Below are positions 27,937 to 36,984 of a DNA stretch of 64,000 nt, piece by piece. The notes under the pieces are model-generated. The model saw only the letters and a program-made list of their open reading frames with translations. It searched no databases and was not told where the DNA came from. Positions within the stretch are counted from its first letter, which is position 1; each line of letters opens with the position of its first letter. A program made the translations under genes and the position numbers. The stretch spans positions 310,001 through 374,000 of the forward strand of contig JAJYYR010000001.1 of the NCBI GenBank assembly GCA_021800805.1, given 5' to 3'. Origin of the DNA: a bacterium. GTDB taxonomy: Bacteria > SZUA-79 > Acidulodesulfobacterales > Acidulodesulfobacteraceae.

Positions 27937-29505
27937 TTGGGCGATAATCAATTAAAAAAAATTAAAATATTCGATACTACTTTGAGAGACGGCGAACAGT
28001 CTCCCGGAGCAAGTATGAATATAGAAGAAAAATTAAATCTTGCGCGTCAGCTTTCCCGCCTCGGGGTAGATGTAATAGAGGCCGGATTTCCCATTGCTTC
28101 CGAAGGCGACTTTGAAGCCGTAAAGACGATAGCTATGGAGATTAAAGGAGTCGAGATAGCGGGACTTGCAAGGGCAAACGAAAAAGATATATATAGAGCG
28201 TATTCCGCCGTTAAATATGCGGCAAAACCGGTTATACATACCTTTATCGCTACATCCGACGTTCATCTTAAGTATAAGCTTAAAATGACTCGAGACGAGT
28301 TATACGATAAAGCCGTCAATATGGTAAAATATGCCAAATCGTTTACGGAAAATATCGAGTTTTCCGCAGAAGACGCCTCGCGGTCCGATTTAGATTTTTT
28401 ATGCAGGGTTATAGAAGGGGCTATAAAAGCCGGGGCAACGACGATAAATATTCCCGATACGGTTGGATATGCTACCCCGTTCGAGTTTTTTAATTTTATA
28501 AAAAATATAAGAGAAAAAGTCGAAGGCATAGACAATATAATACTCAGCGTTCACTGCCATAACGATTTGGGTTTAGGCACCGCTAATTCTTTGTCGGCGA
28601 TTTTAGCCGGAGCTAATCAGATAGAATGCACTATTAACGGTATAGGGGAAAGAGCCGGAAATGCGGCGCTGGAAGAAATAGTAATGGCTTTAGACGTTAG
28701 AAAAGATATATATAATGCCGTTACGGGTATAAACACGACCGAAATATACAGGTCTTCCCAGCTTTTAACCCACATAACCGGAATATCGGTTCAGCCTAAT
28801 AAAGCAATAGTGGGCAAGAATGCTTTTGCCCACGAAGCGGGTATTCATCAGGACGGCGTATTAAAAGAAAAAACCACATATGAAATTATGACCCCGGAAC
28901 GCGTAGGAAGACAGCCTAACGAATTGGTTCTGGGTAAACATTCGGGAAAACATGCTTTTAAAGAAAAACTTTTATCTTTAGGTTATTTGTTAAACGACGA
29001 CGAAATCGAAAAAGCTTTTGCCAAATTTAAAAACCTTGCAGACAAAAAAAAGGAAATATACGACGAAGATATAGATTCTCTTGTAGCAAAATCGCATCCT
29101 CTCGAAAAGTATGAGTTGAAATACGTAAACGTAGTTTGCGGCGATACCGTTTCTCCTCTTTCTATGGTTAAACTAATGGTTGACGGTGAATTAAAGCATG
29201 ATTCTTCGTGCGGAAACGGTCCTGTCGATGCTGCAATTAATGCTATAGAAAAAATTGTTAATTCAAGGGCAAAGGTCGTTGCATACGAAGTTAAATCAAT
29301 AAGAGGAACTACCGAAGCGCAGGGAGATGTTTCGGTTACTATAGAAGACGCAGATAAAGGGGGAACGGGCGTTACCGGAAGAAGCGCCCATACCGACATC
29401 GTAGTCGCAAGCGCTAAGGCTTATGTTAACGCTTTAAACAAACTGTACGTTCATAATAAAAATACTGCCGATAAATCGGCCTGCGAAATGGAAATCCACG
29501 CATAA
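27937..29505 (+). CDS. leuA: 2-isopropylmalate synthase
   Basis: A 522-residue enzyme that condenses acetyl-CoA with 2-ketoisovalerate, the first leucine-specific step. The catalytic TIM barrel shows IFDTTLRDGEQSPGASM, SVHCHNDLGLGTANSL and NGIGERAGNAALEE. HTGxx-type metal histidines lie in HEAGIHQDG. The C-terminal LeuA allosteric domain (leucine feedback) covers the last 130 residues. The start is uncertain. TTG 27937 follows GGAGG (27928-27932) closely and gives the usual short N terminus. TTG 27910, which overlaps pssA, is the alternative. Confidence 0.95.
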   Translation: MGDNQLKKIKIFDTTLRDGEQSPGASMNIEEKLNLARQLSRLGVDVIEAGFPIASEGDFEAVKTIAMEIKGVEIAGLARANEKDIYRAYSAVKYAAKPVIHTFIATSDVHLKYKLKMTRDELYDKAVNMVKYAKSFTENIEFSAEDASRSDLDFLCRVIEGAIKAGATTINIPDTVGYATPFEFFNFIKNIREKVEGIDNIILSVHCHNDLGLGTANSLSAILAGANQIECTINGIGERAGNAALEEIVMALDVRKDIYNAVTGINTTEIYRSSQLLTHITGISVQPNKAIVGKNAFAHEAGIHQDGVLKEKTTYEIMTPERVGRQPNELVLGKHSGKHAFKEKLLSLGYLLNDDEIEKAFAKFKNLADKKKEIYDEDIDSLVAKSHPLEKYELKYVNVVCGDTVSPLSMVKLMVDGELKHDSSCGNGPVDAAINAIEKIVNSRAKVVAYEVKSIRGTTEAQGDVSVTIEDADKGGTGVTGRSAHTDIVVASAKAYVNALNKLYVHNKNTADKSACEMEIHA

Positions 29506-29557
29506 TTTAATACTGCATAATACCTGAGCAGGTTAATCTTTAATTTATATATACAGT

Positions 29558-29579
29558 GGGCAGACTTAAATCTGTTTCC
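29558..29579. repeat. Degenerate REP-like palindrome upstream of leuC
   Basis: An imperfect inverted repeat centred on CAGACTTAAATCTG. It closely resembles the perfect palindrome at 32495-32522, differing by a few bases. It lies in the leuA-leuC gap, 21 bases before the leuC start. Confidence 0.5.
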
Positions 29580-29600
29580 GGTATAAAAAGGGGAAAAAAA

Positions 29601-30875
29601 ATGGGAAGACCTTTAACTATTACGGAAAAAATAATTCAAAGCCATACGGATGCAAATACGGTCGCTCCGGGCGATATAGTAAACGCGCGGGTGGATATTG
29701 CGCTGGGTAACGATATTACCGCCCCTATAGCGATAAAAGAGTTTGAAGCTATAGGAATAGGCGAAGTTTTTGATAGAAAAAAAATCGCTTTAGTTCCCGA
29801 CCACTTTGTTCCAAATAAAGATATTTTAAGCGCTAAACAGGCTAAGATGGTGAGGGAGTTTGCAAAAAAGTTCGATATAGAAAACTATTTCGAATGTGGA
29901 GAGGCGGGGGTCGAACATGCGCTTTTGCCGGAAAAAGGCGTAGTCCTTCCCGGAGACCTTGTCGTAGGCGCCGATTCTCATACTTGCACATACGGCGCTC
30001 TGGGGGCTTTCGCTACGGGGGTAGGCTCTACCGATCTGGCTTATGCCTTTGCTTTTGGCGAGCTATGGCTCAAAGTTCCCGAATCCATAAAAGTTATCTT
30101 TGAAGGGAAGCCGAAAAAATGGGTATCGGGAAAAGACCTTGTTTTGTATCTTATCGGCAAAATAGGCGTAGAAGGGGCTAATTATATGGCATTGGAGTTT
30201 GCCGGAAGTACTTTTAAACATCTTGGAATGTCCGACAGGTTTACCATATCCAATATGGCTATAGAAGCCGGAGCAAAAAGCGGAATATTCGAGCCTGACG
30301 AAATTACCGAGGATTATGTTAAAGGCAGAGCTAAAAGGGATTATATATTTTATAAAAGCGACGAAGGCGCGGAATATGCCAAAGTTTTAAATTTTAATAC
30401 AGAATCCATCAATTTGCAGGTAGCCTTTCCTCATCTTCCCGAAAACAGCGTAGATATTAGCGAGGCTTCGTCGAAAAATATAAAAATAGACCAGTCGGTT
30501 ATAGGTTCATGCACAAACGGTAGAATAGAAGATTTAAGAATCGCCGCTGAAATTTTAAAAGGAAAAAAAATAGCAAAATATTCAAGGCTTATCGTTATTC
30601 CCGCTACCCCCGATATTTATAGAATGGCTGAAAAAGAAGGGCTTATAGATATATTCATGGATGCCGGCGGGATAGTAAGCACTCCTACTTGCGGACCCTG
30701 TCTCGGCGGATATATGGGAATATTAGCCGACGGGGAAAGGGCTATTTCTTCCACAAACAGAAATTTTAAAGGGAGAATGGGAGACGTAACGAGCGAGGTT
30801 TATCTTGCAAATCCCGCAGTCTGCGCGGCGTCCGCTATACTCGGAAAAATTGCCGGTCCGGACGAAGTAGTTTAA
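29601..30875 (+). CDS. leuC: 3-isopropylmalate dehydratase large subunit
   Basis: A 424-residue aconitase-family Fe-S subunit that, with LeuD, isomerises isopropylmalate. Fe-S cysteines lie in IGSCTNGR and in [13 protein letters not shown]. The substrate region has [23 protein letters not shown] 29601 follows AAAAGGGGAAAA and matches the usual [11 protein letters not shown] start; an upstream GTG in frame (29556) would add 15 non-homologous residues that read through a palindromic repeat, so it was rejected. The length is that of the shorter HacA/LeuC2 type. Confidence 0.96.
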   Translation: MGRPLTITEKIIQSHTDANTVAPGDIVNARVDIALGNDITAPIAIKEFEAIGIGEVFDRKKIALVPDHFVPNKDILSAKQAKMVREFAKKFDIENYFECGEAGVEHALLPEKGVVLPGDLVVGADSHTCTYGALGAFATGVGSTDLAYAFAFGELWLKVPESIKVIFEGKPKKWVSGKDLVLYLIGKIGVEGANYMALEFAGSTFKHLGMSDRFTISNMAIEAGAKSGIFEPDEITEDYVKGRAKRDYIFYKSDEGAEYAKVLNFNTESINLQVAFPHLPENSVDISEASSKNIKIDQSVIGSCTNGRIEDLRIAAEILKGKKIAKYSRLIVIPATPDIYRMAEKEGLIDIFMDAGGIVSTPTCGPCLGGYMGILADGERAISSTNRNFKGRMGDVTSEVYLANPAVCAASAILGKIAGPDEVV

Positions 30876-30894
30876 TTTTTATACAGGAGAGATT

Positions 30895-31392
30895 ATGATA
30901 TTCAGCGGAAAAGTTTTTAAATTTGGAGACAATATAGATACCGACGCTATTATACCCGCAAGATATTTGAACGATTCAAGCGAAGAAAATTTAAGAAAAC
31001 ACTGTATGGAAGATGCCGATGCAACTTTTTCTTCAAAAGTATCTAAAGGGGATTTCATCGTTGCGGGGAATAATTTCGGATGCGGCTCTTCCAGAGAACA
31101 TGCCCCTATAGCTATTAAAGCCAGCGGGGTGCCGGTCGTAATAGCGAAAAGCTTTGCGAGGATATTTTACAGAAATTCCTTTAATATAGGATTGTTTATC
31201 CTCGAGGCCGATACCGACGGAATGGATAACGGCGATATGCTTGAAGTGGATACCGATACCGGAGAAATTAAAAATAAAACAAAAAATACCGTCGTAAAAG
31301 CCAAACCTATTCCCAAATTTATGGCAGAACTTGTTAATGCCGGCGGTTTGATTGCGTATGCTAAAAAAAAGATTAAGGAGGGTAAGAAATAA
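30895..31392 (+). CDS. leuD: 3-isopropylmalate dehydratase small subunit
   Basis: The 165-residue swivelling domain partner of LeuC. It shows FGDNIDTDAIIPARYLN and the conserved GNNFGCGSSREHAPIAIK loop that binds the substrate. Its short length pairs with the short LeuC type. An AGGAGAG ribosome site precedes the ATG; leuB begins 3 bp after its stop. Confidence 0.96.
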   Translation: MIFSGKVFKFGDNIDTDAIIPARYLNDSSEENLRKHCMEDADATFSSKVSKGDFIVAGNNFGCGSSREHAPIAIKASGVPVVIAKSFARIFYRNSFNIGLFILEADTDGMDNGDMLEVDTDTGEIKNKTKNTVVKAKPIPKFMAELVNAGGLIAYAKKKIKEGKK

Positions 31393-31395
31393 ATT

Positions 31396-32475
31396 ATGAT
31401 AAAATTAGCTCTTTTTGCAGGTGACGGGATCGGAACCGAAGTTGCAGGCGAAGCGGTTAACGTCCTAAAGTTTTTATTCGATTCTGATTCAATAAGATAT
31501 GAAATAGAAGAAGACCTAGTGGGAGGCTCTTCTTATGACGAATATAAAAAACCTATAACGGAAAAAGCTCTTAAACTTGCAAAAGAAGCGGATGCGGTTA
31601 TATTTGGAGCCGTAGGCGGACCTAAATGGGAATCTCTTCCGATAGAATTAAGACCGGAAAAAGCGCTTCTGACTTTAAGATACGACCTCGAACTATATGC
31701 AAATTTAAGACCCGCAAAGATTTACGATGAACTTATCGATGCTTCTCCGTTGAAGAAAGAGGTCGTTAGGGGAACCGATATGATGATAGTAAGAGAGCTT
31801 ACCGGCGGTTTATACTTCGGTCAGCCCAGGGGCGTTTTTGATTTGGGTGACGGACAAAAAAAAGGCGTTAATACCCTTGTTTATACGACGAAAGAGATAG
31901 AAAGAATAGCCAAAATAGCTTTTGAAATTGCTAGAAAAAGAAGAAAAAAGGTTTTATCGGTAGATAAAGCCAATGTTCTGGAATGCACGGAGTTGTGGCG
32001 AAATGTAGTTGCCGAAGTAGCCAAGGAATATTCCGACGTCGAGCTGACTAATATGTATGTCGATAACTGCTCCATGCAGTTAATAAGACAGCCTAAATCT
32101 TTCGACGTTATCGTAACGACGAATTTGTTCGGAGATATATTAAGCGATGAATCGTCTATGGTCGCCGGTTCTATAGGAATGCTTCCGTCGGCAAGTATTA
32201 ACGGAAAAAAAGGAATGTATGAACCTATTCACGGGAGCGCGCCGGATATTGCGGGACTTAATAAAGCCAACCCCGTTGCCGCTATTTTATCCGTTGCGAT
32301 GATGCTCAGATATAGTTTCGATATGGATAATCTTGCAGAAAAAATAGAAAATGCCGTAGAAAAAGTTATTAAAAACGGATACAGGACTGCCGATATTTAT
32401 TCAAATGTCGTTGGAACTAAACTTGTGGGTACTAAAGAAATGGGTAAGGCAGTGATAGAAGAATTAAAAAAATAA
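31396..32475 (+). CDS. leuB: 3-isopropylmalate dehydrogenase
   Basis: A 359-residue NAD-dependent oxidative decarboxylase. The N terminus is LALFAGDGIGTEVAGEAV. The substrate-binding arginine region is LRPAKIYD..VRELTGGLYFGQPRG. The metal-binding motif is NLFGDILSDESSMVAGSIGMLPSA (its first 20 residues carry the aspartates), followed by PIHGSAPDIAG. It ends the leucine run. A perfect palindrome follows its stop. Confidence 0.97.
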   Translation: MIKLALFAGDGIGTEVAGEAVNVLKFLFDSDSIRYEIEEDLVGGSSYDEYKKPITEKALKLAKEADAVIFGAVGGPKWESLPIELRPEKALLTLRYDLELYANLRPAKIYDELIDASPLKKEVVRGTDMMIVRELTGGLYFGQPRGVFDLGDGQKKGVNTLVYTTKEIERIAKIAFEIARKRRKKVLSVDKANVLECTELWRNVVAEVAKEYSDVELTNMYVDNCSMQLIRQPKSFDVIVTTNLFGDILSDESSMVAGSIGMLPSASINGKKGMYEPIHGSAPDIAGLNKANPVAAILSVAMMLRYSFDMDNLAEKIENAVEKVIKNGYRTADIYSNVVGTKLVGTKEMGKAVIEELKK

Positions 32476-32494
32476 AAAAATTTAGCATGACGAA

Positions 32495-32522
32495 AAAGGG
32501 ACAGACTTAAGTCTGTCCCTTT
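32495..32522. repeat. Perfect 28-bp palindrome after leuB (REP-like, possible terminator)
   Basis: A perfect inverted repeat with 14-base arms (left arm AAAGGGACAGACTT), 19 bases after the leuB stop and 24 bases before asd. There is no loop and only a short T-run. It matches in form the GGGACAGAC-type extragenic palindromes seen in other genomes and has a degenerate relative at 29558-29579. Confidence 0.75.
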
Positions 32523-32546
32523 AAAAAATATTGAAGAATAAAGGAT

Positions 32547-33590
32547 ATGAAAAAAGAAAAATATAATATCGGTATAACCGGAGCGACCGGTCTCGTAGGC
32601 AGAGAATTTATAGAAATATTGGAACAGAGAAATTTTCCGGTTGAGGAGCTTTATCTTTTTGCATCGGAAAATTCTCTCGGAGAAACTATAAAATTTAAAG
32701 GCGAAGACTATTTAGTCGATGCTTTAAAAGAAGATTCTTTTAAGAAGAAAAATATAGATATAGTCTTATCCAGTCCGGGAGGTTCGATAAGCGCAAAGTT
32801 TTCGCCGCTTGCCGCAAAGGAAGGGGCGGTTGTTATCGATAATACGTCTTACTTTAGGATGGATAAAGACGTTCCGTTAGTTGTTCCTGAGGTTAATCCC
32901 GAAGATATAAAATATTATTCAAAAAAAAATATAATAGCTAATCCTAATTGCTCTACCATTCAAATGGTCGTGCCGCTTAAACCTATTCACGACAAATACA
33001 AAATAAAAAGAATAATCGTTTCTACATATCAGTCTACTTCCGGAGCCGGCAAGAAGGCAATGGACGAATTATTCTATCAGACAACCGGCATTATTAACGC
33101 AAAAAGCGATATCTATCCGGAAAAATTTCCGGTTCAGATAGCTTTCAACTGCATTCCTCAGATCGATGTTTTCGACGATGAAGGATACACTAAAGAAGAA
33201 ATTAAGATGGTAAAGGAAACTCAGAAAATAATGCACGATAATAATATAGGCGTATCCGCTACCACGGTGCGCGTCCCCGTTTTTTTCTCCCACGGAGAAT
33301 CCGTTAATATAGAAACGGAGAAAAGTTTCGATATTAAAGATATTAAAAAAATGCTGTCGGAAACAGACGGAGTAAAGCTCATAGATAACGTGTTAAGCGA
33401 TAACCCCGACGAAAGGTATCCGTATCAGATTCAGGCCGCCGGTAAAGACGAGGTTTTTGTAGGCAGGATAAGAAAAGATTTTTCCGCGGCTAACGGTTTA
33501 AATTTATGGATTGTTGCGGATAACGTGCGAAAAGGGGCGGCTCTTAACGCAGTGCAGATTGCGGAAATCCTTATTCAAAAATTTCTTTAA
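32547..33590 (+). CDS. asd: Aspartate-semialdehyde dehydrogenase
   Basis: A 347-residue NADPH-dependent enzyme converting aspartyl phosphate to aspartate semialdehyde for lysine, threonine, methionine and diaminopimelate. The N-terminal NADP motif is NIGITGATGLVGREFIEIL. The catalytic cysteine is in NPNCSTIQMVVPL. The substrate-binding STYQSTSGAGKKAMDEL and the later RVPVFFSHGESVN with its histidine are intact. murJ starts 7 bp after its stop. Confidence 0.96.
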   Translation: MKKEKYNIGITGATGLVGREFIEILEQRNFPVEELYLFASENSLGETIKFKGEDYLVDALKEDSFKKKNIDIVLSSPGGSISAKFSPLAAKEGAVVIDNTSYFRMDKDVPLVVPEVNPEDIKYYSKKNIIANPNCSTIQMVVPLKPIHDKYKIKRIIVSTYQSTSGAGKKAMDELFYQTTGIINAKSDIYPEKFPVQIAFNCIPQIDVFDDEGYTKEEIKMVKETQKIMHDNNIGVSATTVRVPVFFSHGESVNIETEKSFDIKDIKKMLSETDGVKLIDNVLSDNPDERYPYQIQAAGKDEVFVGRIRKDFSAANGLNLWIVADNVRKGAALNAVQIAEILIQKFL

Positions 33591-33597
33591 ACGGCAG

Positions 33598-35154
33598 ATG
33601 CCTTCTCAACTAAAAAATCATGAAATAGTCAGAAATTTATCGGTTGTTTCGTTTTTTACATTGATAAGCAGGATATTAGGTTTATTGAGGGATGTCTGTA
33701 TTGCATATTTTTTCGGCGCGGGGACGGCAACCGATGCGTTTTTTGTAGCATTCAGAATACCCAACTTATTTAGAAGGCTTTTTGGCGAAGGAGGAATATC
33801 GGCATCGTTTATTCCGGTTTACTCGGATAATTTAGCTAAAAAGAGCAAGACTGATTCCGAAGAACTATTTAAAACCGTTTTTACCGCATTATTCTTTATT
33901 CTCTTATTCCTTTCCTTGATAGGGTTTTTATTTTCGTTTTTTTTCGTTGCAGTTACCGCGCCGGGTTTTTTAAATAAACCGCTTGAATTACAACTAACGG
34001 TTCTGCTTACCAGGATTATGTTCCCCTATATATTCATGATAGGGCTTGCGGCATTTTTATCCGGAGCGTTAAACGTTCACGGTTCTTATGCTCCGGGGGC
34101 GATGTATCCTATTATATTAAATGTTTTATTTATAATCTCCGCTATTTTTTTAAGACCTTTTTTTCATCCGGGTATTTTTGCGCTTGCCGCCGGCGTTATG
34201 ATAGGCGGCGGATTACAGCTTTTATCTCAGATTTATTATATAAAGAGAAAGAAAATAAGCCTCGGTTTCAAATTCAAATTTAATAACAGCGACGTAAAAT
34301 CGGTTTTTAAATTGCTTACGCCGTCCCTTATGGGAATGGCGGTAATCCAGCTCAATTTGGTTTTTGATACTTTACTTGCATCTTTTCTGCCTTCGGGCAG
34401 TATCTCTTATCTTTATTACGGGGACAGGCTTTATCAATTTCCTCTCGGCGTTTTTGCGATAGCAATGCAGACTGCTATTTTCCCCGTGCTTTCAGCTTCT
34501 TTTGCAAAAAACGACGTCAAGGAAGTTGACGGGGCTTTTAATTTTTCGTCCTCCCTGATGTTTTTTATAATAATTCCTTCAAGTATAGGATTAATACTTT
34601 TAAGAAACAGTCTTGTAAAATTAATATATATGCACGGAATATTCAATGCGGCGGATGCCCAAAAAACGGCGGGAGTTCTTCTGTTTTTTATCGTCGGCTT
34701 GTGGGCGTCGGCGCTCTTAAAAACGGTAGTTCCGGTTTTTTATTCTATGAAAGACACAAAAACGCCGGTAAATGCCGCTATTATTTCGCTGATTATAAAT
34801 ATTGTATTTGCCGTCCTGCTTATGCAGGTTATGGGTGTTTACGGACTGGCGTTAGCATCCAGTATTTCTTTAATTTTTGATTATTTGTTTCTATTAAGAA
34901 AACTTCATCTAAAAAAGGGTATCGGTTTGGGATCGGACTTTTTCAAATCGTTTGCTAAGACGTTAATTGCAAGTTTTATTATGGGTTTAATAGTCGAATT
35001 TTTAATAGCCGTTTTCGGCAGACTGAATTACGGTCCGTTAGCGGTCGTTTTAGCTTCTCTCGCGGCGGGCGTAATAATATATCTCTTTGCCTCGATTGTT
35101 TTGAAAAACGATTCCGCAAATACGGTAAAAAACGTAATCTTGAGGAAGCATTAA
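33598..35154 (+). CDS. murJ: Lipid II flippase MurJ
   Basis: A 518-residue MOP-superfamily membrane protein with about 14 helices that moves lipid II across the inner membrane. The hallmark N-terminal region reads TLISRILGLLRDVCIAYFFG, then TDAFFVAFRIPNLFRRLFGEG and ASFIPVYS. ATG 33598 gives the standard start; the open frame extends into the asd 3' end but that part is not MurJ-like. The 3' end converges on the L,D-transpeptidase gene with 5 bp between stops and no obvious terminator. Confidence 0.95.
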   Translation: MPSQLKNHEIVRNLSVVSFFTLISRILGLLRDVCIAYFFGAGTATDAFFVAFRIPNLFRRLFGEGGISASFIPVYSDNLAKKSKTDSEELFKTVFTALFFILLFLSLIGFLFSFFFVAVTAPGFLNKPLELQLTVLLTRIMFPYIFMIGLAAFLSGALNVHGSYAPGAMYPIILNVLFIISAIFLRPFFHPGIFALAAGVMIGGGLQLLSQIYYIKRKKISLGFKFKFNNSDVKSVFKLLTPSLMGMAVIQLNLVFDTLLASFLPSGSISYLYYGDRLYQFPLGVFAIAMQTAIFPVLSASFAKNDVKEVDGAFNFSSSLMFFIIIPSSIGLILLRNSLVKLIYMHGIFNAADAQKTAGVLLFFIVGLWASALLKTVVPVFYSMKDTKTPVNAAIISLIINIVFAVLLMQVMGVYGLALASSISLIFDYLFLLRKLHLKKGIGLGSDFFKSFAKTLIASFIMGLIVEFLIAVFGRLNYGPLAVVLASLAAGVIIYLFASIVLKNDSANTVKNVILRKH

Positions 35155-35159
35155 ATATC

Positions 35160-36173
35160 TCATTCCACGCAGGTTTCGGCAGTGGAACCTTCCTTGACGC
35201 GATGTTTTTTTGCCGCGGCATTTCCGGCAAATCCTATAACGGTAACTATCGTTCCGTATCCCGTATTTTTGTATAAAAATCTGGCGGCGCGGAGAGGTAT
35301 TTCTACGCACCCTGCCGATTGAGGAAATCCGAAACGGGCGCGGGAAATATAATGCAGAGCAATTCCTTTATTAAAATAATCCACGTATTTGATACCCGAA
35401 TCGTCGTAGGGAACCCATTTTATCCTATGTCCGTCTAAACACCCCACCGCATTAGAATGCTTGGCTTTTAGCGTTTCGTAAACTTTTTTAGAAATTCTTT
35501 TCGGCGATAGTCCGCTCATAGAAGTATCGTGAAAACGCAGGAAAATATACCATGTTCCATCAGGGGTCGTTGTAAATTCGCCGGTATTTACGGGGGAAGA
35601 AAAAATTGCCCTGCCGTTTTCGTATAATTCGACCTTTTCGCCTTTTTTAGCCTGCTTCACTAAAACCCATTTCCAAGGGAGCATGTCAAATTTTCCCTTT
35701 GCCGCGCTTTTTTTAAGTTCCGACAAAAGTACCCCATTTATTTGAGGTCTTGCATATTCTCCGTCGCTAATTTTTCCGGAAGCTTCAAGATATTGCGCCG
35801 CCGCTCCTAATATAAACGGATTTTTGGAGTTCCATGTATATGAATCCGCAATGCTATATAAAATATCCGGAACGGGGAACGAGAATTTGTATACATCGTG
35901 ACCGGCGTATGAAACCGGAAGATAGCGCAGGTATTGCAGATATTTAACGGTGCAGGCAAATACGGTTTCATCTTTGCATATAGGAAGTTTTAAGGACTTC
36001 GGCGTAACGCTAACGTATGCGGATAACGCAGGCTTTGGTTTTTTAAATGCGGCGGATGTTTTACGTGCCGGAGACAGATATTTTACAAAACCGACGGCAA
36101 GCAAAATAAACACGGAAATAAATACGGTCAAAATATAAAGGCGCCGCGCTTTAAATTTCATGAAATTATACAA
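35160..36173 (-). CDS. L,D-transpeptidase (YkuD family)
   Basis: A 337-residue envelope enzyme that forms 3-3 peptidoglycan crosslinks or attaches proteins to peptidoglycan. An N-terminal membrane anchor (about residues 12-32) is followed by a unique 130-residue region, then the YkuD domain (about 170-315). Its active site reads GIALHYISRARFGFPQSAGC with catalytic C in SAGCVEIP, in place of the commoner SHGCIRM. Alternative start ATG 36161 would shorten it by four residues. It faces murJ convergently, both being peptidoglycan functions. Confidence 0.9.
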   Translation of the reverse strand: MYNFMKFKARRLYILTVFISVFILLAVGFVKYLSPARKTSAAFKKPKPALSAYVSVTPKSLKLPICKDETVFACTVKYLQYLRYLPVSYAGHDVYKFSFPVPDILYSIADSYTWNSKNPFILGAAAQYLEASGKISDGEYARPQINGVLLSELKKSAAKGKFDMLPWKWVLVKQAKKGEKVELYENGRAIFSSPVNTGEFTTTPDGTWYIFLRFHDTSMSGLSPKRISKKVYETLKAKHSNAVGCLDGHRIKWVPYDDSGIKYVDYFNKGIALHYISRARFGFPQSAGCVEIPLRAARFLYKNTGYGTIVTVIGFAGNAAAKKHRVKEGSTAETCVE

Positions 36174-36290
36174 TAACCTTCCGAAGAGTTTTTTGTAATA
36201 TTATGTCATTTAAAATCGATATTTTCAATATATTATTAACATTGGTTTTTAAATATAATATACAGGCAAAAAATAGTTTAATTTTTAATA

Positions 36291-36299
36291 TGGTATAAT
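36291..36299 (+). promoter_or_regulatory. Extended -10 promoter element of the zinc-ribbon gene
   Basis: TGG followed by TATAAT (36294-36299), an extended -10 type signal about 55 bases before the ATG at 36354. The -35 region is weak. The rest of the 180-base divergent gap (36174-36353) is AT-rich with no further signal. Confidence 0.45.
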
Positions 36300-36353
36300 A
36301 AAAATAAGGCAAAATATAAAACTCAACATTAAAAAACTAAGGAGACAATTAAA

Positions 36354-36881
36354 ATGATCGACGAAAAAAGATGGAACCCCGCAAATATAAAAAAACATTC
36401 TGCAGACGACGAATCGGATGCCTTCAAAAACAGCCTGTCTTATAAAGATATGTCCGTGTGTAAAAGTTGTCATAATATTTATCACAACAAAAGATGGGTA
36501 AAGGACGATGAGCTTTACAATTCGATGTTAAAGAAAAAAGAAGATATAAATTATACGATTTGCCCCGCATGCTTAAAGATAAAAACAAAATTTTATAACG
36601 GGGTGGTCGAGCTAAGCGGCGATTTTCTATTTGAACATAAAAGCGATATTATGAATCTCATACATAATACCGTGGAAAGAGCGGATTATATAGATCCTTT
36701 GGAAAAAATAGAAAATATAGAAGAAAATGAAAAAGAAAAGATTATAAAAATATATACGACAAGCGAAGACCTTGCCCAAAGAATAGGGAAAAATATAGAA
36801 AAAGCTTATAAAGGCGAAATAAATTATTCATTTTCCGAAAGAGATTTGCTATTGAGAGTTTACTGGAAAAGGGAATCATAA
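36354..36881 (+). CDS. BCAM0308-like zinc-ribbon protein
   Basis: A 175-residue cytosolic protein with a CxxC-CxxC zinc ribbon: SVCKSCHNIYHNKRW (about residues 35-49) and TICPACLKI (about 66-74). A C-terminal alpha/beta part follows (IIKIYTTSEDLAQRIGKNI). The architecture matches the uncharacterised BCAM0308 family, distantly similar to the N terminus of the ribosome export adaptor NMD3. Function unknown; an RNA or ribosome association is only suggested by that similarity. It has its own extended -10 promoter and an AAGGAG ribosome site. Confidence 0.65.
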   Translation: MIDEKRWNPANIKKHSADDESDAFKNSLSYKDMSVCKSCHNIYHNKRWVKDDELYNSMLKKKEDINYTICPACLKIKTKFYNGVVELSGDFLFEHKSDIMNLIHNTVERADYIDPLEKIENIEENEKEKIIKIYTTSEDLAQRIGKNIEKAYKGEINYSFSERDLLLRVYWKRES

Positions 36882-36897
36882 AATAATTGGGCTGTTT

Positions 36898-36925
36898 TTG
36901 ACTTTTTTGCCAATAATGTTATAAT
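36898..36925 (+). promoter_or_regulatory. Sigma-70 promoter of the phoH cluster
   Basis: TTGACT (36898-36903) and a perfect TATAAT (36920-36925) with a 16-base spacer, about 60 bases before phoH. It probably drives the long overlapped run phoH to lysS. Confidence 0.6.
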
Positions 36926-36984
36926 CAAAAAGTAAATTAATAATATAATAATATATTAAACAAAGGAGCCGGTAAAAATAAAAT

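Noticed and set aside
29894..30103. Arginine-rich small frame inside leuC
   Set aside because: It is a shadow of a GC-richer part of leuC in another frame, with no ribosome site.
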